This document shows positions 49,165 to 58,545 of a stretch of DNA of 64,000 nucleotides, one piece after another (position 1 is the stretch's first letter; every line of letters begins with the position of its first letter). The notes beneath the pieces were generated by a model. That model was not told the DNA's origin. It saw nothing but the letters and a program-made list of their open reading frames with translations, and did no database searches. A program made the translations under genes and the position numbers. Source of the DNA: CAYNWK01 sp964400875 (GTDB lineage Bacteria; Chloroflexota; Anaerolineae; Anaerolineales; UBA4823); assembly GCA_964400875.1 (NCBI GenBank), contig CAYNWK010000006.1:9463-73462 (forward strand), read 5' to 3'.

Positions 49165-49965
49165 TTATTCCGCGAATCGGGCAGTGATGAACTCCTCTAC
49201 CGTGAGCGGCTTTTCTTGCATCTCCAAGCCAAACGCCAGTCGTAACAGCTGGGGCGGCTCGACGTATGTCTCGGCGAGCACCTCGGTTTGAGCTAAGGTT
49301 TCCCTCGCCGAGCCATCCAGCAACACCTGCCCCTCCGCCATCACGAGGACGCGGGCAGTGTGCTCGGCGGCGAAATCGATATCGTGGGTGATCACGATTA
49401 CGGTTTTCCCCTCATGATGCAAATCTTCTACGACCCGACCCACTAATTCAACCCCCAGGTGATCTTGGGCCGTCGTTGGCTCGTCGAAGACGAGGATGGG
49501 TGTATCCATGGCCAGGATCGAAGCGATCGTGACCAGTTTACGCTGTCCGGGATTAAGATCGTAAGGGTGGGCGCTCGCCAAATCGGCCAGCCCCATCATT
49601 TCCAACCCGCGTTGCGCTTCTTCTTGGACGCGAGGTGCGCTCCAACCCAAATTTTGCGGGCCAAATTTTAGTTCTTCCATAACCGATGATTTAAAGAGCT
49701 GATCGTCGGGGTTTTGAAAGACGTATCCAACCCTGCTGGCTAATTGAGCCACGGTTCTCTCTCGGGTTTCCCAATCCCCGATGCGAACCTCTCCCTGTGT
49801 AGGTTTCAATAAGCCGTTGAAATGCTTGACCAGCGTGGTCTTGCCAGCCCCATTCTGACCGATAATGGCAATTGATTCGCCCGATTGCACCTGAAAGGAT
49901 ACGCCGCGAACGGCTTCGACGCCGGATGGATAGGTGTGGACCAGGGAGTTGACTTGGAGATCCAT
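49165..49965 (-). CDS. ECF transporter ATPase with altered signature motif
   Basis: A protein of 266 residues. Walker A GQNGAGKTT, Q-loop GYVFQNPDDQLF, Walker B ILVFDEPTTAQD and the H-switch ITHD are present, but the signature reads LNPGQRK instead of LSGGQ. The D-loop is also unusual (TTAQD). ECF ATPases work as pairs, so the altered signature would fall in the composite site formed with the other ATPase's Walker A. It lies 9 bp after the other ATPase. Confidence 0.9.
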   Translation of the reverse strand: MDLQVNSLVHTYPSGVEAVRGVSFQVQSGESIAIIGQNGAGKTTLVKHFNGLLKPTQGEVRIGDWETRERTVAQLASRVGYVFQNPDDQLFKSSVMEELKFGPQNLGWSAPRVQEEAQRGLEMMGLADLASAHPYDLNPGQRKLVTIASILAMDTPILVFDEPTTAQDHLGVELVGRVVEDLHHEGKTVIVITHDIDFAAEHTARVLVMAEGQVLLDGSARETLAQTEVLAETYVEPPQLLRLAFGLEMQEKPLTVEEFITARFAE

Positions 49966-49974
49966 GCGCAGGCG

Positions 49975-50835
49975 TCAACTCGTTTTTGAACCAAACCAGC
50001 GCACACCCTGGTCCAGGGTGACGGGCAGCCCAGGCCGGCCTGCCGGTTGGAATCCGCGCTGGCGTGCTGTTCTCGCCGCCATGGTGTAACGAGTTTGACC
50101 GATGCCGTTCTGAATGACCACAGGATCGGTCAGGATCTCGTCTGGTTGGCCATCGGCGATGATTTCGCCAGCCGACAAGGCGATCACTCGATCGGCAAAT
50201 TGAGCCACCCATTCCAGCTTGTGTTCGATCATTAAGATCGTCGTTTTCGCGTTGGCAGCAAGCGAGCGCACCGCTGCGAAGACCTCCCGGCTGCCAATGG
50301 GGTCCAGCTGGGAGGTCGGTTCGTCCAGGATCAGCGCCTTCGGGCGCATCGCCAACACCGAAGCGATCGCCACGCGCTGCATCTGCCCTCCGGAGAGCGC
50401 GACGGGAGAGCGCTCGGCTAAGTCGGTGATATCGAGCATTGCCATGATCTCGCTCACGCGGGCGCGCATCTCATCTCGAGGGACGCCCAGGTTCTCCAAA
50501 CCGAAAGCGATCTCTTCCAGGACGGTGAACTTGGCCCCCGATATCTGGTTGAACGGGTTCTGGAATATCAGTCCAGCAGAGCGGATCAGTTCGTGGAGCG
50601 GGGTTTCTGCAGTGAGCTTGCCGTCCACGAAGACCTTCCCTTCCAGGTGACCCCGGTAGAAGTGCGGGATGAACCCGGTCAGGGCATACGCCAGGGTTGA
50701 TTTGCCGGCGCCGTTCAGTCCAACCAGCGCGCAAAATTGTCCGCGAGGGATCTCCAGGGAGATATCCCGCAACGCCGGTTCCGTTGAGCCTGGGTAGCGA
50801 TAGGTCACTGCGTGTACGGAAAACATTTCAGCCAT
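49975..50835 (-). CDS. ECF transporter ATPase (canonical)
   Basis: A protein of 286 residues starting MAEMFSVHAVTYRYPG; the ATG at 50835 fits the end of ecfT at 50843, while the longer frame lies inside ecfT. Walker A GLNGAGKST, Q-loop IFQNPFNQISG, signature LSGGQMQRVA, Walker B ALILDEPTSQLDP and H-switch IEHKLEW are complete. The C-terminal extension is long. It energises transport with its partner. Confidence 0.92.
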   Translation of the reverse strand: MAEMFSVHAVTYRYPGSTEPALRDISLEIPRGQFCALVGLNGAGKSTLAYALTGFIPHFYRGHLEGKVFVDGKLTAETPLHELIRSAGLIFQNPFNQISGAKFTVLEEIAFGLENLGVPRDEMRARVSEIMAMLDITDLAERSPVALSGGQMQRVAIASVLAMRPKALILDEPTSQLDPIGSREVFAAVRSLAANAKTTILMIEHKLEWVAQFADRVIALSAGEIIADGQPDEILTDPVVIQNGIGQTRYTMAARTARQRGFQPAGRPGLPVTLDQGVRWFGSKTS

Positions 50836-50842
50836 AGCTAGC

Positions 50843-51625
50843 CTAAACGATTCTAATCCAAACGCTGAAGGCGAGCACCAACGCAAGGAGAATCGTGAGA
50901 CCCAAGCGAAGCATTCGCTCCCATTTGGCCTCGTGGATCTCGACCAGGCTGGTTTTGCGAACCGGATAGGAGAAAGCGCGGGCCTCGATAGCCAGCGCGC
51001 GTTCCTCGACATCAACCAGGCTGCCCAGGATCAGCGGCACCACCAGCGGGAGCACCCCGCGAGCTCGCTGTACCAGGTTGCCGGAGGTTTCTAATCCGCG
51101 GGCGCGTTGGGCATCCAGGATGGTGTTGGCTCGAGCCTGAAAGCGCGGGATTATTTGAATCGTCGCTACAATGATATAGGCAAGGCTTGAAGGGAATCCG
51201 CGCTGGTAAAGCGCGATCATGAGCACATCCGGACGGGTGGTGAGCGTGAACCACAGGAAGGCGCCAACCATGATAAGGATGCGACCGACGCTGGCGATGG
51301 CAAAGATCAACCCTTCGCGCTTCAAAGACGCGATTCCAAGATCGAGGATGGGGGTACCGCCGGGCCAGAGAAAGCCTTGAATGAGGAACACAGAAATGGC
51401 GAAGGGAAGAGCCACCCGCCAGATGACTTTCACCAAATCGGGCAAAACCCGGGATAAGGCGGCGAGCGGGAAAACGGCAAAGGTCAACAGCGCGTAAGGG
51501 TACCAGATGGCGGGGACCGCCAGCCCACTCACTAGCAGAAAAGCGGCGAGTCCCAATTTCGTCAGCGGGTGCAGACTGTGTACCGGGCTCTCCCGCGCGC
51601 GAAAAAGACTGAACGATTCAGCCAT
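50843..51625 (-). CDS. ecfT: ECF transporter transmembrane subunit EcfT
   Basis: A protein of 260 residues with five or six membrane helices. The family coupling motifs are DAQRARGLETSG and, later, ALAIEARAFSY, the Ala-Arg-Gly type motifs that contact the ATPases. N-terminal HSLHPLTKLGLAAFLLVSG is typical. It links the substrate-binding S component to the motor. Confidence 0.93.
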   Translation of the reverse strand: MAESFSLFRARESPVHSLHPLTKLGLAAFLLVSGLAVPAIWYPYALLTFAVFPLAALSRVLPDLVKVIWRVALPFAISVFLIQGFLWPGGTPILDLGIASLKREGLIFAIASVGRILIMVGAFLWFTLTTRPDVLMIALYQRGFPSSLAYIIVATIQIIPRFQARANTILDAQRARGLETSGNLVQRARGVLPLVVPLILGSLVDVEERALAIEARAFSYPVRKTSLVEIHEAKWERMLRLGLTILLALVLAFSVWIRIV

Positions 51626-51663
51626 CGAGTGGAAAGAAAACGTTTACCGGCAGGAGGATGCTG

Positions 51664-52257
51664 TCAGCTCTCCTGGGCACTTTCGGCGCGGGGGAAACGG
51701 GCAAGAAACCGCCAAGGGAGCGCCCGGACGATCAGCCAGACTACCAGGAAAGAAACCGCCTTATCCAACGGATCGGAGGTAATGCCCTGGGCGAAGGTGG
51801 AGGGCAGGATTCCGAAGCCGAAATTGCGGAAGAACGCCACAATAACGTCCGTCCCGCTACCGGTCACGCCGCCCCAGACGTAAGCGGAAATTGGAGCAGA
51901 CAGCGCTGCAGCGATCAAGCCGGTGATCAGCCCTCCCAGGAGTGCCTTCCACCAGGACCGGAACCAATTGGCCTCGGCAAACAGGCCTGCTAACAAACCA
52001 ATCACAGCGGCGACCGCTGCAAATGGGGCGTATTGTACGTTCAGCCCGGTCAGCCCCCAGATCAAATTGGTCAACAAACCGGTCAGCGCGCCAGCCCACG
52101 GGCCGGCCATTACAGCGACCAGCACGGTGCCAATGGAATCGAGGTAGAGCGGGATTCCTAAAGCATATATGAGCTGCCCAACCGCGATGTTGATGGCGAT
52201 CGCAACCGGGATCATCACCAGCGTGATCGTTCCGAAATCCTTGCGTAAATCCGACAT
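51664..52257 (-). CDS. ECF transporter S component, substrate unassigned
   Basis: A protein of 197 residues with about six membrane helices, including PLYLDSIGTVLVAVMAGPWA, and GLLTNLIWGL, a pattern shared by a family of ECF S components. It binds the vitamin or precursor and docks on EcfT. No riboswitch that would name the ligand is recognised in its leader (52258-52400). First in the ecf gene order. Confidence 0.82.
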   Translation of the reverse strand: MSDLRKDFGTITLVMIPVAIAINIAVGQLIYALGIPLYLDSIGTVLVAVMAGPWAGALTGLLTNLIWGLTGLNVQYAPFAAVAAVIGLLAGLFAEANWFRSWWKALLGGLITGLIAAALSAPISAYVWGGVTGSGTDVIVAFFRNFGFGILPSTFAQGITSDPLDKAVSFLVVWLIVRALPWRFLARFPRAESAQES

Positions 52258-52409
52258 TGTTTGTGCCTCCTCCTGAGATTAGATGAATCCAATTAAATGG
52301 GAGTCATGCAGTTCCCCTGCCTTCCCTCGAAAACGTAATCTCTATAACTGATAAAACCCATAATAGCGGTAAAAGAAACGCTGATCTCAAATCTGCTCGA
52401 GAACTCCAT

Positions 52410-54167
52410 TCAACTGGCGATCGGCAATTGAAAGAAAAAGGTACTGCCCTTACCTTCGATGCTCTCCGCCCATATTCGCCCGGCATGCGCTTCGACCAGG
52501 TGACGTGAAATTGCCAACCCCAGGCCGGTGCCGCCGGTCGTACGCGCCCGGTCAGACTTAAAGAAGCGTTCGAAAATGCGTGATAAATCATCAGCGGGGA
52601 TTCCGACGCCGTTATCCTGGACGGAAAAAATGATGTTCTCACGATCCTGCCGGGCGGAGAGAGTAATTTCACCACCAGATGACGTGAATTTGATGGCGTT
52701 ATGAAGCAAGTTGACGATGACCTGTTCCATTCTTGGCGGGTCCGCCCATACATCCGGGAGCTGATCTGCACAGTTGACTTCGAGCTTCAATTCCGCTCGT
52801 TCAGCCTGTAACCTGAGTCTTTCAGAAGCCGTCGAAAGCAAGGAACATGGCGAGATGGGGGTTAGCTGGAGCGGCACTTTGCCAGATTCGATGCGGGAGA
52901 GTTCTAAAAGCTCCTGAACCATGAGGGTCAACGAATCAACCTCGGCTTCTATCCGCCCTAGAAACCGGCGGGCAGCCGGTGGATCTTCTAATGCGCCTTC
53001 TTGCAGTGTCTCGGTTAACGCTTTCAGCGAGGCTAAGGGTGTGCGCAGCTCGTGGGAGATATTGCTGATGAAATCTCTCCGAACCGTCTCCAACTTGCGC
53101 AAATGGGTGAGATCCTGGAAAAGGAGCAGGATGCTGCCCGGCAGAGCCTTTTCCAACGGGATCGCCAGGCCTTGAAGGATGATACCTTTTGTGCTGATCT
53201 CTAACAAGGCATCTCGTTCTTCACCCGCTTCTTTGCACTGCTGCCAGAGCTCGACGAGCTGGTGATGGCGTAGAACCCCTGCCAGGGAATGGCCGATCGC
53301 CTCTTCTTCCCGAACGCTGAACATCTGCTCTGCAGCCGGGTTGATCAGCTGTACTTCTCCTAATTCGTTGACGATTAGCACTCCATCAGTCATCTCAGCC
53401 AGCACTGCCGCCAATTTAATGCGCTCCGTTTGCAAAGCCTCAATCTGGGAGCGTATTTGCGCGCCCATGTTGTTGAAAGCACGAGTCAGATGACCTACTT
53501 CATCCCGCGTAGTCGGGATCAGTTTATCGGTCATGTTTCCGGTGGACATTTTCTTCGCAGCTTCGGTTAACTCTATCAAGGGCAAAGTTGTACGGGCTGC
53601 GATCACTGCAGCTAAAACAACCGCCAGCAAGGTAGCGAGCAAGGTAGCGATGAGGATAGAGCCGCGTAAACGGCTGACGTTTTGGTCAATCTCTTGCAAC
53701 GGGAGGGCGATGCGGGCAAAGCCAAGCAGGGAATCATCCTCCACGATAGATGCGGCGACATATAGCATGCGGAATTCCACGGTACGGCTGAAGCGAATGC
53801 TTTGGCCGATTCCGGACTGTAACGCTTCCTGAATTTCTGGACGATCCAGGTGATTTTCCATTTGAGCGCGATCTTCATCCGACTCGCCTAGCACCGTACC
53901 GTCTGCGGCAATGATCGTCACCCGAGTATTCAGTATTTGAGACCATACCTTGGCCTGGCTGTCTAACTCCGCTGAGGGTGTTGCACCAGACAATTCGGGT
54001 TTAAGGACATCACTAAGCAAACGCGCTTCGGAGGTGAGCTCTTGTCCGAGATCCTCCATTTGAGTCTGGCGGACAAAGTTACCGACCCAAATACCCAGAG
54101 CGCCCATCACGAGGGCGATCAGGATAATAAAAGGTGCAGCAATCCGCCATCGAATGCTAGTGAACAT
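52410..54167 (-). CDS. phoR: Phosphate-regulon-type sensor histidine kinase (PhoR-like)
   Basis: A protein of 585 residues. Two membrane helices (about 10-30 and 168-190) frame an extracytoplasmic sensor; HAMP (LIELTEAAKKMSTGNM), a PAS domain (LAEMTDGVLIVNELGEV), HisKA with the phospho-His in FISNISHELRTPLASL and HATPase (NLLHNAIKF, NGVGIPADDL, GTGLGLAISRHLVEAHAG) follow. It ends the second pst operon, just after pstB. The response regulator is at 58.5 kb. Signalling through Pst and PhoU is the family norm. Confidence 0.92.
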   Translation of the reverse strand: MFTSIRWRIAAPFIILIALVMGALGIWVGNFVRQTQMEDLGQELTSEARLLSDVLKPELSGATPSAELDSQAKVWSQILNTRVTIIAADGTVLGESDEDRAQMENHLDRPEIQEALQSGIGQSIRFSRTVEFRMLYVAASIVEDDSLLGFARIALPLQEIDQNVSRLRGSILIATLLATLLAVVLAAVIAARTTLPLIELTEAAKKMSTGNMTDKLIPTTRDEVGHLTRAFNNMGAQIRSQIEALQTERIKLAAVLAEMTDGVLIVNELGEVQLINPAAEQMFSVREEEAIGHSLAGVLRHHQLVELWQQCKEAGEERDALLEISTKGIILQGLAIPLEKALPGSILLLFQDLTHLRKLETVRRDFISNISHELRTPLASLKALTETLQEGALEDPPAARRFLGRIEAEVDSLTLMVQELLELSRIESGKVPLQLTPISPCSLLSTASERLRLQAERAELKLEVNCADQLPDVWADPPRMEQVIVNLLHNAIKFTSSGGEITLSARQDRENIIFSVQDNGVGIPADDLSRIFERFFKSDRARTTGGTGLGLAISRHLVEAHAGRIWAESIEGKGSTFFFQLPIAS

Positions 54168-54187
54168 AGAACAAAGAAACCAAAAAA

Positions 54188-54949
54188 TTATCCAAAGCGG
54201 CCGGTAATATAGTCTTCGGTCCGTTTATCCTGCGGGTTTGTAAACATTTTTTTGCCTTCTGAATATTCAACCAGCTCGCCTTGTAGGAAAAACGCACAGT
54301 AATCTGCAGTTCGAGAGGCCTGTTGAATTGAATGCGGAACGAGAATGATCGTATAGACTTCTTTAAGCTCTTGCAAGGTGACTTCGATTTTCGCAGTTGA
54401 GATTGGATCCAATCCGGAGGTAGGTTCATCCAGCAAAATAACCTCGGGTTCGAGAGCGAGGACTCTGGCGATGCATAAACGCTGTTGTTGACCACCGGAA
54501 AGGGAGGCCGCTGGTTCATCCAGACGATCGTGTACCTCCTCCCATAAGGCGGCTTGTTGCAAACTGCGCTTGACGATCTCACGAAGATAATTTTTGTCCT
54601 TCACGCCGGCGCGCTCTAGTCCATAGGTGAGGTTGCCACGAATTGTCAATGGCAAGACAACCGGCCTGGCAAAAACCATGCCGACACGTCTACGTAGTGC
54701 GATGACATTAATCTTTGGATCGAGGATATTCTCACCGTCGAGATACACTTTTCCCGTCAAATCAGTGACATCGGCCAAGTCGTTCAGGCGATTGAGCATC
54801 CTGAGGAAGGTGGATTTTCCTCCACCAGCTGGACCGAAAATTACAGTAATAGCATGTTCCGGAATGTCGAGGCTAATGGATTTGAGCGATTCCGTTCCGT
54901 CAGAGTATCGGACGCTCAAGTTCTCAACAACGATTTTATTCTCTGCCAT
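54188..54949 (-). CDS. PstB-like ATPase with Ala in the Q-loop (second system)
   Basis: A protein of 253 residues. Walker A GPAGGGKST, signature LSGGQQQRLC, Walker B VILLDEPTSGLDP and His switch VPHSIQQASRTAD are intact, but the Q-loop reads VGMVFARPVVLP, so the Gln that couples ATP to the permease is Ala. Its divergent paralogue at 57.8 kb keeps the Gln but has an altered signature. The changes would sit in one composite site of a heterodimer. It lies between pstA and phoR. Confidence 0.9.
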   Translation of the reverse strand: MAENKIVVENLSVRYSDGTESLKSISLDIPEHAITVIFGPAGGGKSTFLRMLNRLNDLADVTDLTGKVYLDGENILDPKINVIALRRRVGMVFARPVVLPLTIRGNLTYGLERAGVKDKNYLREIVKRSLQQAALWEEVHDRLDEPAASLSGGQQQRLCIARVLALEPEVILLDEPTSGLDPISTAKIEVTLQELKEVYTIILVPHSIQQASRTADYCAFFLQGELVEYSEGKKMFTNPQDKRTEDYITGRFG

Positions 54950-54981
54950 ATTTACCAGAGCACATGGATATTGCCATCAAT

Positions 54982-55845
54982 TTACCACTGACGACTCGCT
55001 CGAGCACGCGAACGAATAATCGTCGCAACTAGGTTCATCCCCAGAACAAAGGTAAGCAAAACCAGGGCGGTTCCGTACTGGATTTTTACTGGCATGCCAG
55101 GGACTTGAGTAGATATCACAAAAAGGTGATAAGGCAACGCCATCGTAGCATCCAGAGGGGAAGTCGGCAAGCTAGGTAGGAAAAATGCTGCAACCGTGAA
55201 AAGGATTGGGGCAGTCTCACCCGCGGCGCGCTCCAAACCAAGAATAACCCCGGTCAGGATACCGGGCAAGGCTTCTTTCAAGACGATGCGGCGGATTGTT
55301 TGCCAGCGGGTTGCCCCCAAAGAGATGCTGACCACCCGAAACGACTGCGGTACCGCCCTAAGCGCTTCCTCAGTTGTGCTGATGATCACCGGTAAGGTCA
55401 TAATCGCCAACGTCAAGGATCCTGCTAAGATGCTCGTGCCGAAGTTTAAGAATAGGACGAACAGACCTAACCCAAAGAGTCCATAAACAACCGAGGGTAT
55501 CCCTGCCAGATTGATTATGGAAATACGGATCAAGCGGGTCCACCGGTTTTCAGGCGCATATTCAGATAGGTAAATTGCTGCGCCGATGCCAAAAGGAACG
55601 GCAAAAACTGCTGTTCCAAGAGTCAGGTAAAAGGTACCGATGATCGCTGGTAGGATGCCTCCGGCGCGCATACCTTCGCTCGGAAAGTCGGTAATAAAGC
55701 TCCAGGAAATAGCCGGAAATCCCTGGATAAAAATATAAGCAACTACGAGGATGATGGGGATTACTGTAGATAATGTGATCAGGAAAAGTAAAGAATAACC
55801 GATTTTTTGGGTTGTGTAGCGAGTGGAGGAGGGAGACTGAGCCAT
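54982..55845 (-). CDS. pstA: Phosphate ABC transporter permease PstA (second system)
   Basis: A protein of 287 residues, six helices, with the coupling loop STTEEALRAVPQSFRVVSISLGATRWQ and NLAGIPSVVYGLFGLGLF. It is of PstA type. The C-terminus (FVLGMNLVATIIRSRARAS) is usual. It forms the pore with the next PstC. Confidence 0.94.
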   Translation of the reverse strand: MAQSPSSTRYTTQKIGYSLLFLITLSTVIPIILVVAYIFIQGFPAISWSFITDFPSEGMRAGGILPAIIGTFYLTLGTAVFAVPFGIGAAIYLSEYAPENRWTRLIRISIINLAGIPSVVYGLFGLGLFVLFLNFGTSILAGSLTLAIMTLPVIISTTEEALRAVPQSFRVVSISLGATRWQTIRRIVLKEALPGILTGVILGLERAAGETAPILFTVAAFFLPSLPTSPLDATMALPYHLFVISTQVPGMPVKIQYGTALVLLTFVLGMNLVATIIRSRARASRQW

Positions 55846-55865
55846 ATCAGGTTAGAATGGTTTGT

Positions 55866-56780
55866 TTATGACAAAATTCTTTCAGAGCGTTGGCGTTGTC
55901 GGAATACGACAGCAGAAGCAGTTATGTTGATGCCCAGGGAGATCAAAAAGAGCACCATGCCAATGAAGAAGAGTACGTGATAATGAACGCTGCCATTGGC
56001 CACTTCACCCATTTCGGCAGCGATTGTAGCTGTCATCGTCCTAACTGGTGACAGGAAGGCGGATAGACTAAATGGGAGGACGGGGGCATTGCCTGTCACC
56101 ATCATCACTGTCATGGTCTCGCCAATGGCTCTGCCAATCCCCAGCATCACAGCTGTGAGCACACCCGATCTAGCCGCGGGAAGGGTAACTCGCCAGATGG
56201 TTTGCCATTTCGTAGCCCCCATCGCCAAAGCAGCATCCCTATAGGAGCGAGGTACGGCATCTAATGCGTCTTCGGCAACTGAGACGATAGTTGGTATCGA
56301 GATCGCTCCTAGAAGGAGTGAACCCGTCAGAGCCGTAAGACCGGTTGGCAGGTTGAATAATAAGCGTAAATCCTGTGATAATACCAAAATTCCCAGAAAA
56401 CCAAGAACTACCGAGGGCAATCCGGCCAACACTTCGACAAGGGGTTTGAGGATTTCCCTGGCCCATCGAGGAGCTATTTCTGCGATAAAGATCGCAGTAC
56501 CCACGCCGAAGGGAATGGCGATCAGAGAGGCGCCAATTGTGACGATCAGCGAGCCTCCCAAGAGTGGGATGAGGCCAAAATATTCTTCAATCGGGTACCA
56601 GCGTGAACTGACCAGGTTGGTTAAAGAGACCTCTCCAATAGTCGGTATCCCTTCGCGGATCAAGAATAAAAATATGAGTCCAACGAATACGATGGCTGAA
56701 TATCCGGTAGTTTTAATAAATATGGTAATGAGGATCTCGGACCAGGCGATATTCGGTTGTGAGCTTTGTTTATTTTGCAT
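55866..56780 (-). CDS. pstC: Phosphate ABC transporter permease PstC (second system)
   Basis: A protein of 304 residues starting MQNKQSSQPN at 56780, 10 nt after the pstS stop; an upstream TTG at 56801 overlaps pstS and is less likely. The motif EVLAGLPSVVLGFLGILVL and the coupling loop EDALDAVPRSYRDAALAMGATKWQ mark PstC. Confidence 0.94.
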   Translation of the reverse strand: MQNKQSSQPNIAWSEILITIFIKTTGYSAIVFVGLIFLFLIREGIPTIGEVSLTNLVSSRWYPIEEYFGLIPLLGGSLIVTIGASLIAIPFGVGTAIFIAEIAPRWAREILKPLVEVLAGLPSVVLGFLGILVLSQDLRLLFNLPTGLTALTGSLLLGAISIPTIVSVAEDALDAVPRSYRDAALAMGATKWQTIWRVTLPAARSGVLTAVMLGIGRAIGETMTVMMVTGNAPVLPFSLSAFLSPVRTMTATIAAEMGEVANGSVHYHVLFFIGMVLFLISLGINITASAVVFRQRQRSERILS

Positions 56781-56790
56781 GGGGTATTCT

Positions 56791-57681
56791 TTAATTCTCA
56801 ACCGGGATGAAGCCTAAGTCCGTGACGATCTCTTGGGCATCGCTGGAGAAGATCCAATCCAGGTAGTCTTTGACCCCTCCTTTTGGTTCTCCGTTGGTAT
56901 AGATGTAAAGGTCGCGAGCAATAGGGTATTCGCCGTTTTTGACGGTTTGCGCCGTTGGCAGGATATATCGGCTGCCAGCATCTCTTGCAACGGCCAAAAC
57001 CTTTTCTTCTGGTGTGACATATCCCAAACCGTCGTAACCTATCGCATTGGGGTTATTGCGGACTTCGGTTGTGATGCCTTCCGACGAGGGCAATAAGAGC
57101 GTGTCTCTGGAGAAAAGTGTGTGGTTATCCTCTTCTCCAAGTCGCAAGACTTGCTCGAGAAAATACACGTGAGTGCCAGAATTTGTTTCCCTTGATAAAC
57201 GAACTATGGGGCGATCCTCTCCACCCAATTCCTGCCAGTTATTGATGTTCCCGCTGTAAATATCAGAGATTTGTTGTAAGGTAAGTTGGTCGATCGGATT
57301 TTCCGGATTCACTATGACAGCGATCGCATCTTGAGCGACGACAAATTCAAACGGATTGACGCCGTTGGCTTGAGCATTTTCAATTTCTTCAGGCTTAATC
57401 GATCTCGATGCATTTGCAATATCGACCGTGTTGTTTATCAAGGCCGCGATGCCTGTTCCGCTTCCGCCTCCCGTCACGGAAATACGCACCTCAGGATGCA
57501 ACTTTTGATAGCGTTCTGCCCATGCCAGCGCCAAATTTACCATCGTATCGGAACCTTTGTTCTCGATATAAGCAGATTCAGCGCCGTTGGTGTTCGTGCC
57601 ATTTCCAGATGTTCTAGGATTACATGAGATCAAGAGGATGAGACACAGAAGTGTGCATGTCAGGTGTGCGATAGTTTTCAT
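56791..57681 (-). CDS. pstS: Phosphate-binding lipoprotein PstS (second system)
   Basis: A protein of 296 residues with lipobox LILLISC. Phosphate motifs are NKGSDTMVNLALAWAE, VTGGGSGTGIAALINN, IANASRSIK and RETNSGTHVYFLEQ. It belongs to the shorter, SphX-like PstS class and differs from the first PstS. The start lies close behind TATAAC, so the leader is short. Confidence 0.94.
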   Translation of the reverse strand: MKTIAHLTCTLLCLILLISCNPRTSGNGTNTNGAESAYIENKGSDTMVNLALAWAERYQKLHPEVRISVTGGGSGTGIAALINNTVDIANASRSIKPEEIENAQANGVNPFEFVVAQDAIAVIVNPENPIDQLTLQQISDIYSGNINNWQELGGEDRPIVRLSRETNSGTHVYFLEQVLRLGEEDNHTLFSRDTLLLPSSEGITTEVRNNPNAIGYDGLGYVTPEEKVLAVARDAGSRYILPTAQTVKNGEYPIARDLYIYTNGEPKGGVKDYLDWIFSSDAQEIVTDLGFIPVEN

Positions 57682-57771
57682 TTAGGTGGTTATAGGTTTT
57701 AACATGTCTATCCAAGTTTGTTCTTCAGGAATCTCCGTGGACACGGGCTGTTTAAGAGTAAAATCCATCCC

Positions 57772-58539
57772 ATGACTGAGAAGGCACCGATTTTGACAAT
57801 AAACGATTTAAACTTCTTTTATGGGAAAAAGAAGGCGCTAAACGAGATTGACTTGGATATACGACCCCAAAAGGTGACGGCGTTAATTGGCCCATCGGGA
57901 TGCGGAAAATCCACCTTCCTGCGCTGTCTGAACCGGATGAATGATACCATCCCTGGAACTCGTATCGAGGGTGAGATTTTGTTGGACGGTCAGGATATCT
58001 ATGCCCCAGATTACGATATCGTGAATCTGAGACAAAGAGTGGGGATGGTATTTCAAAAACCCAATCCGTTTCCCCAGTCTGTCTTCGATAACGTAGCATT
58101 CGGGCCACGCGTACTTGATCTGGTAAGTAACCGTCTGGAACTTGAAGAGATCGTCGAACGAAGCCTCCGCCAGGCGGCGGTGTGGGAAGAAGTAAAGGAT
58201 GTCCTGGACAAGGACGCGTTAGGATTGTCCCTGGGTGAGCAACAAAGGTTGTGCATCGCTAGGGTTCTAGCGGTATCCCCGGAAGTAATTTTGATGGACG
58301 AACCGGCGTCAGCGCTCGATCCGATTGCAACTTTAAAAATCGAAGAGCTGATCCACGAACTTAAGAGCGAGTACACGATCGTGATCGTAACTCATAATAT
58401 GCAGCAGGCTGCGCGCGTTTCCGATTACACAGGTTTTTTCTGGTTGGGGGATCTGGTTGAATTTTCTCGAACCGAACAGATGTTTACGAAACCAGAACAT
58501 GAACTCACCGAAGATTATATTACCGGACGGATGGGTTAG
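57772..58539 (+). CDS. PstB-like ATPase with altered signature motif, divergent from second pst operon
   Basis: A protein of 255 residues starting MTEKAPILTINDL. Walker A GPSGCGKST, Q-loop VGMVFQKPNPFP, Walker B VILMDEPASALDP and the switch VVTHNMQQAARVSD-like IVTHNMQQAARVSD are intact, but the signature is LSLGEQQRLC instead of LSGGQ. Together with the Q-loop-altered PstB at 54.2 kb it could make an asymmetric pair with one good and one dead site. It is transcribed opposite to pstS and convergent with phoB. Confidence 0.9.
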   Translation: MTEKAPILTINDLNFFYGKKKALNEIDLDIRPQKVTALIGPSGCGKSTFLRCLNRMNDTIPGTRIEGEILLDGQDIYAPDYDIVNLRQRVGMVFQKPNPFPQSVFDNVAFGPRVLDLVSNRLELEEIVERSLRQAAVWEEVKDVLDKDALGLSLGEQQRLCIARVLAVSPEVILMDEPASALDPIATLKIEELIHELKSEYTIVIVTHNMQQAARVSDYTGFFWLGDLVEFSRTEQMFTKPEHELTEDYITGRMG

Positions 58540-58545
58540 GCGAGC

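Noticed and set aside
52258..52409. Possible riboswitch before the ECF S component
   Set aside because: The leader contains small GC stems, but I could not fit the conserved core of TPP, FMN, cobalamin, THF or preQ1 riboswitches.
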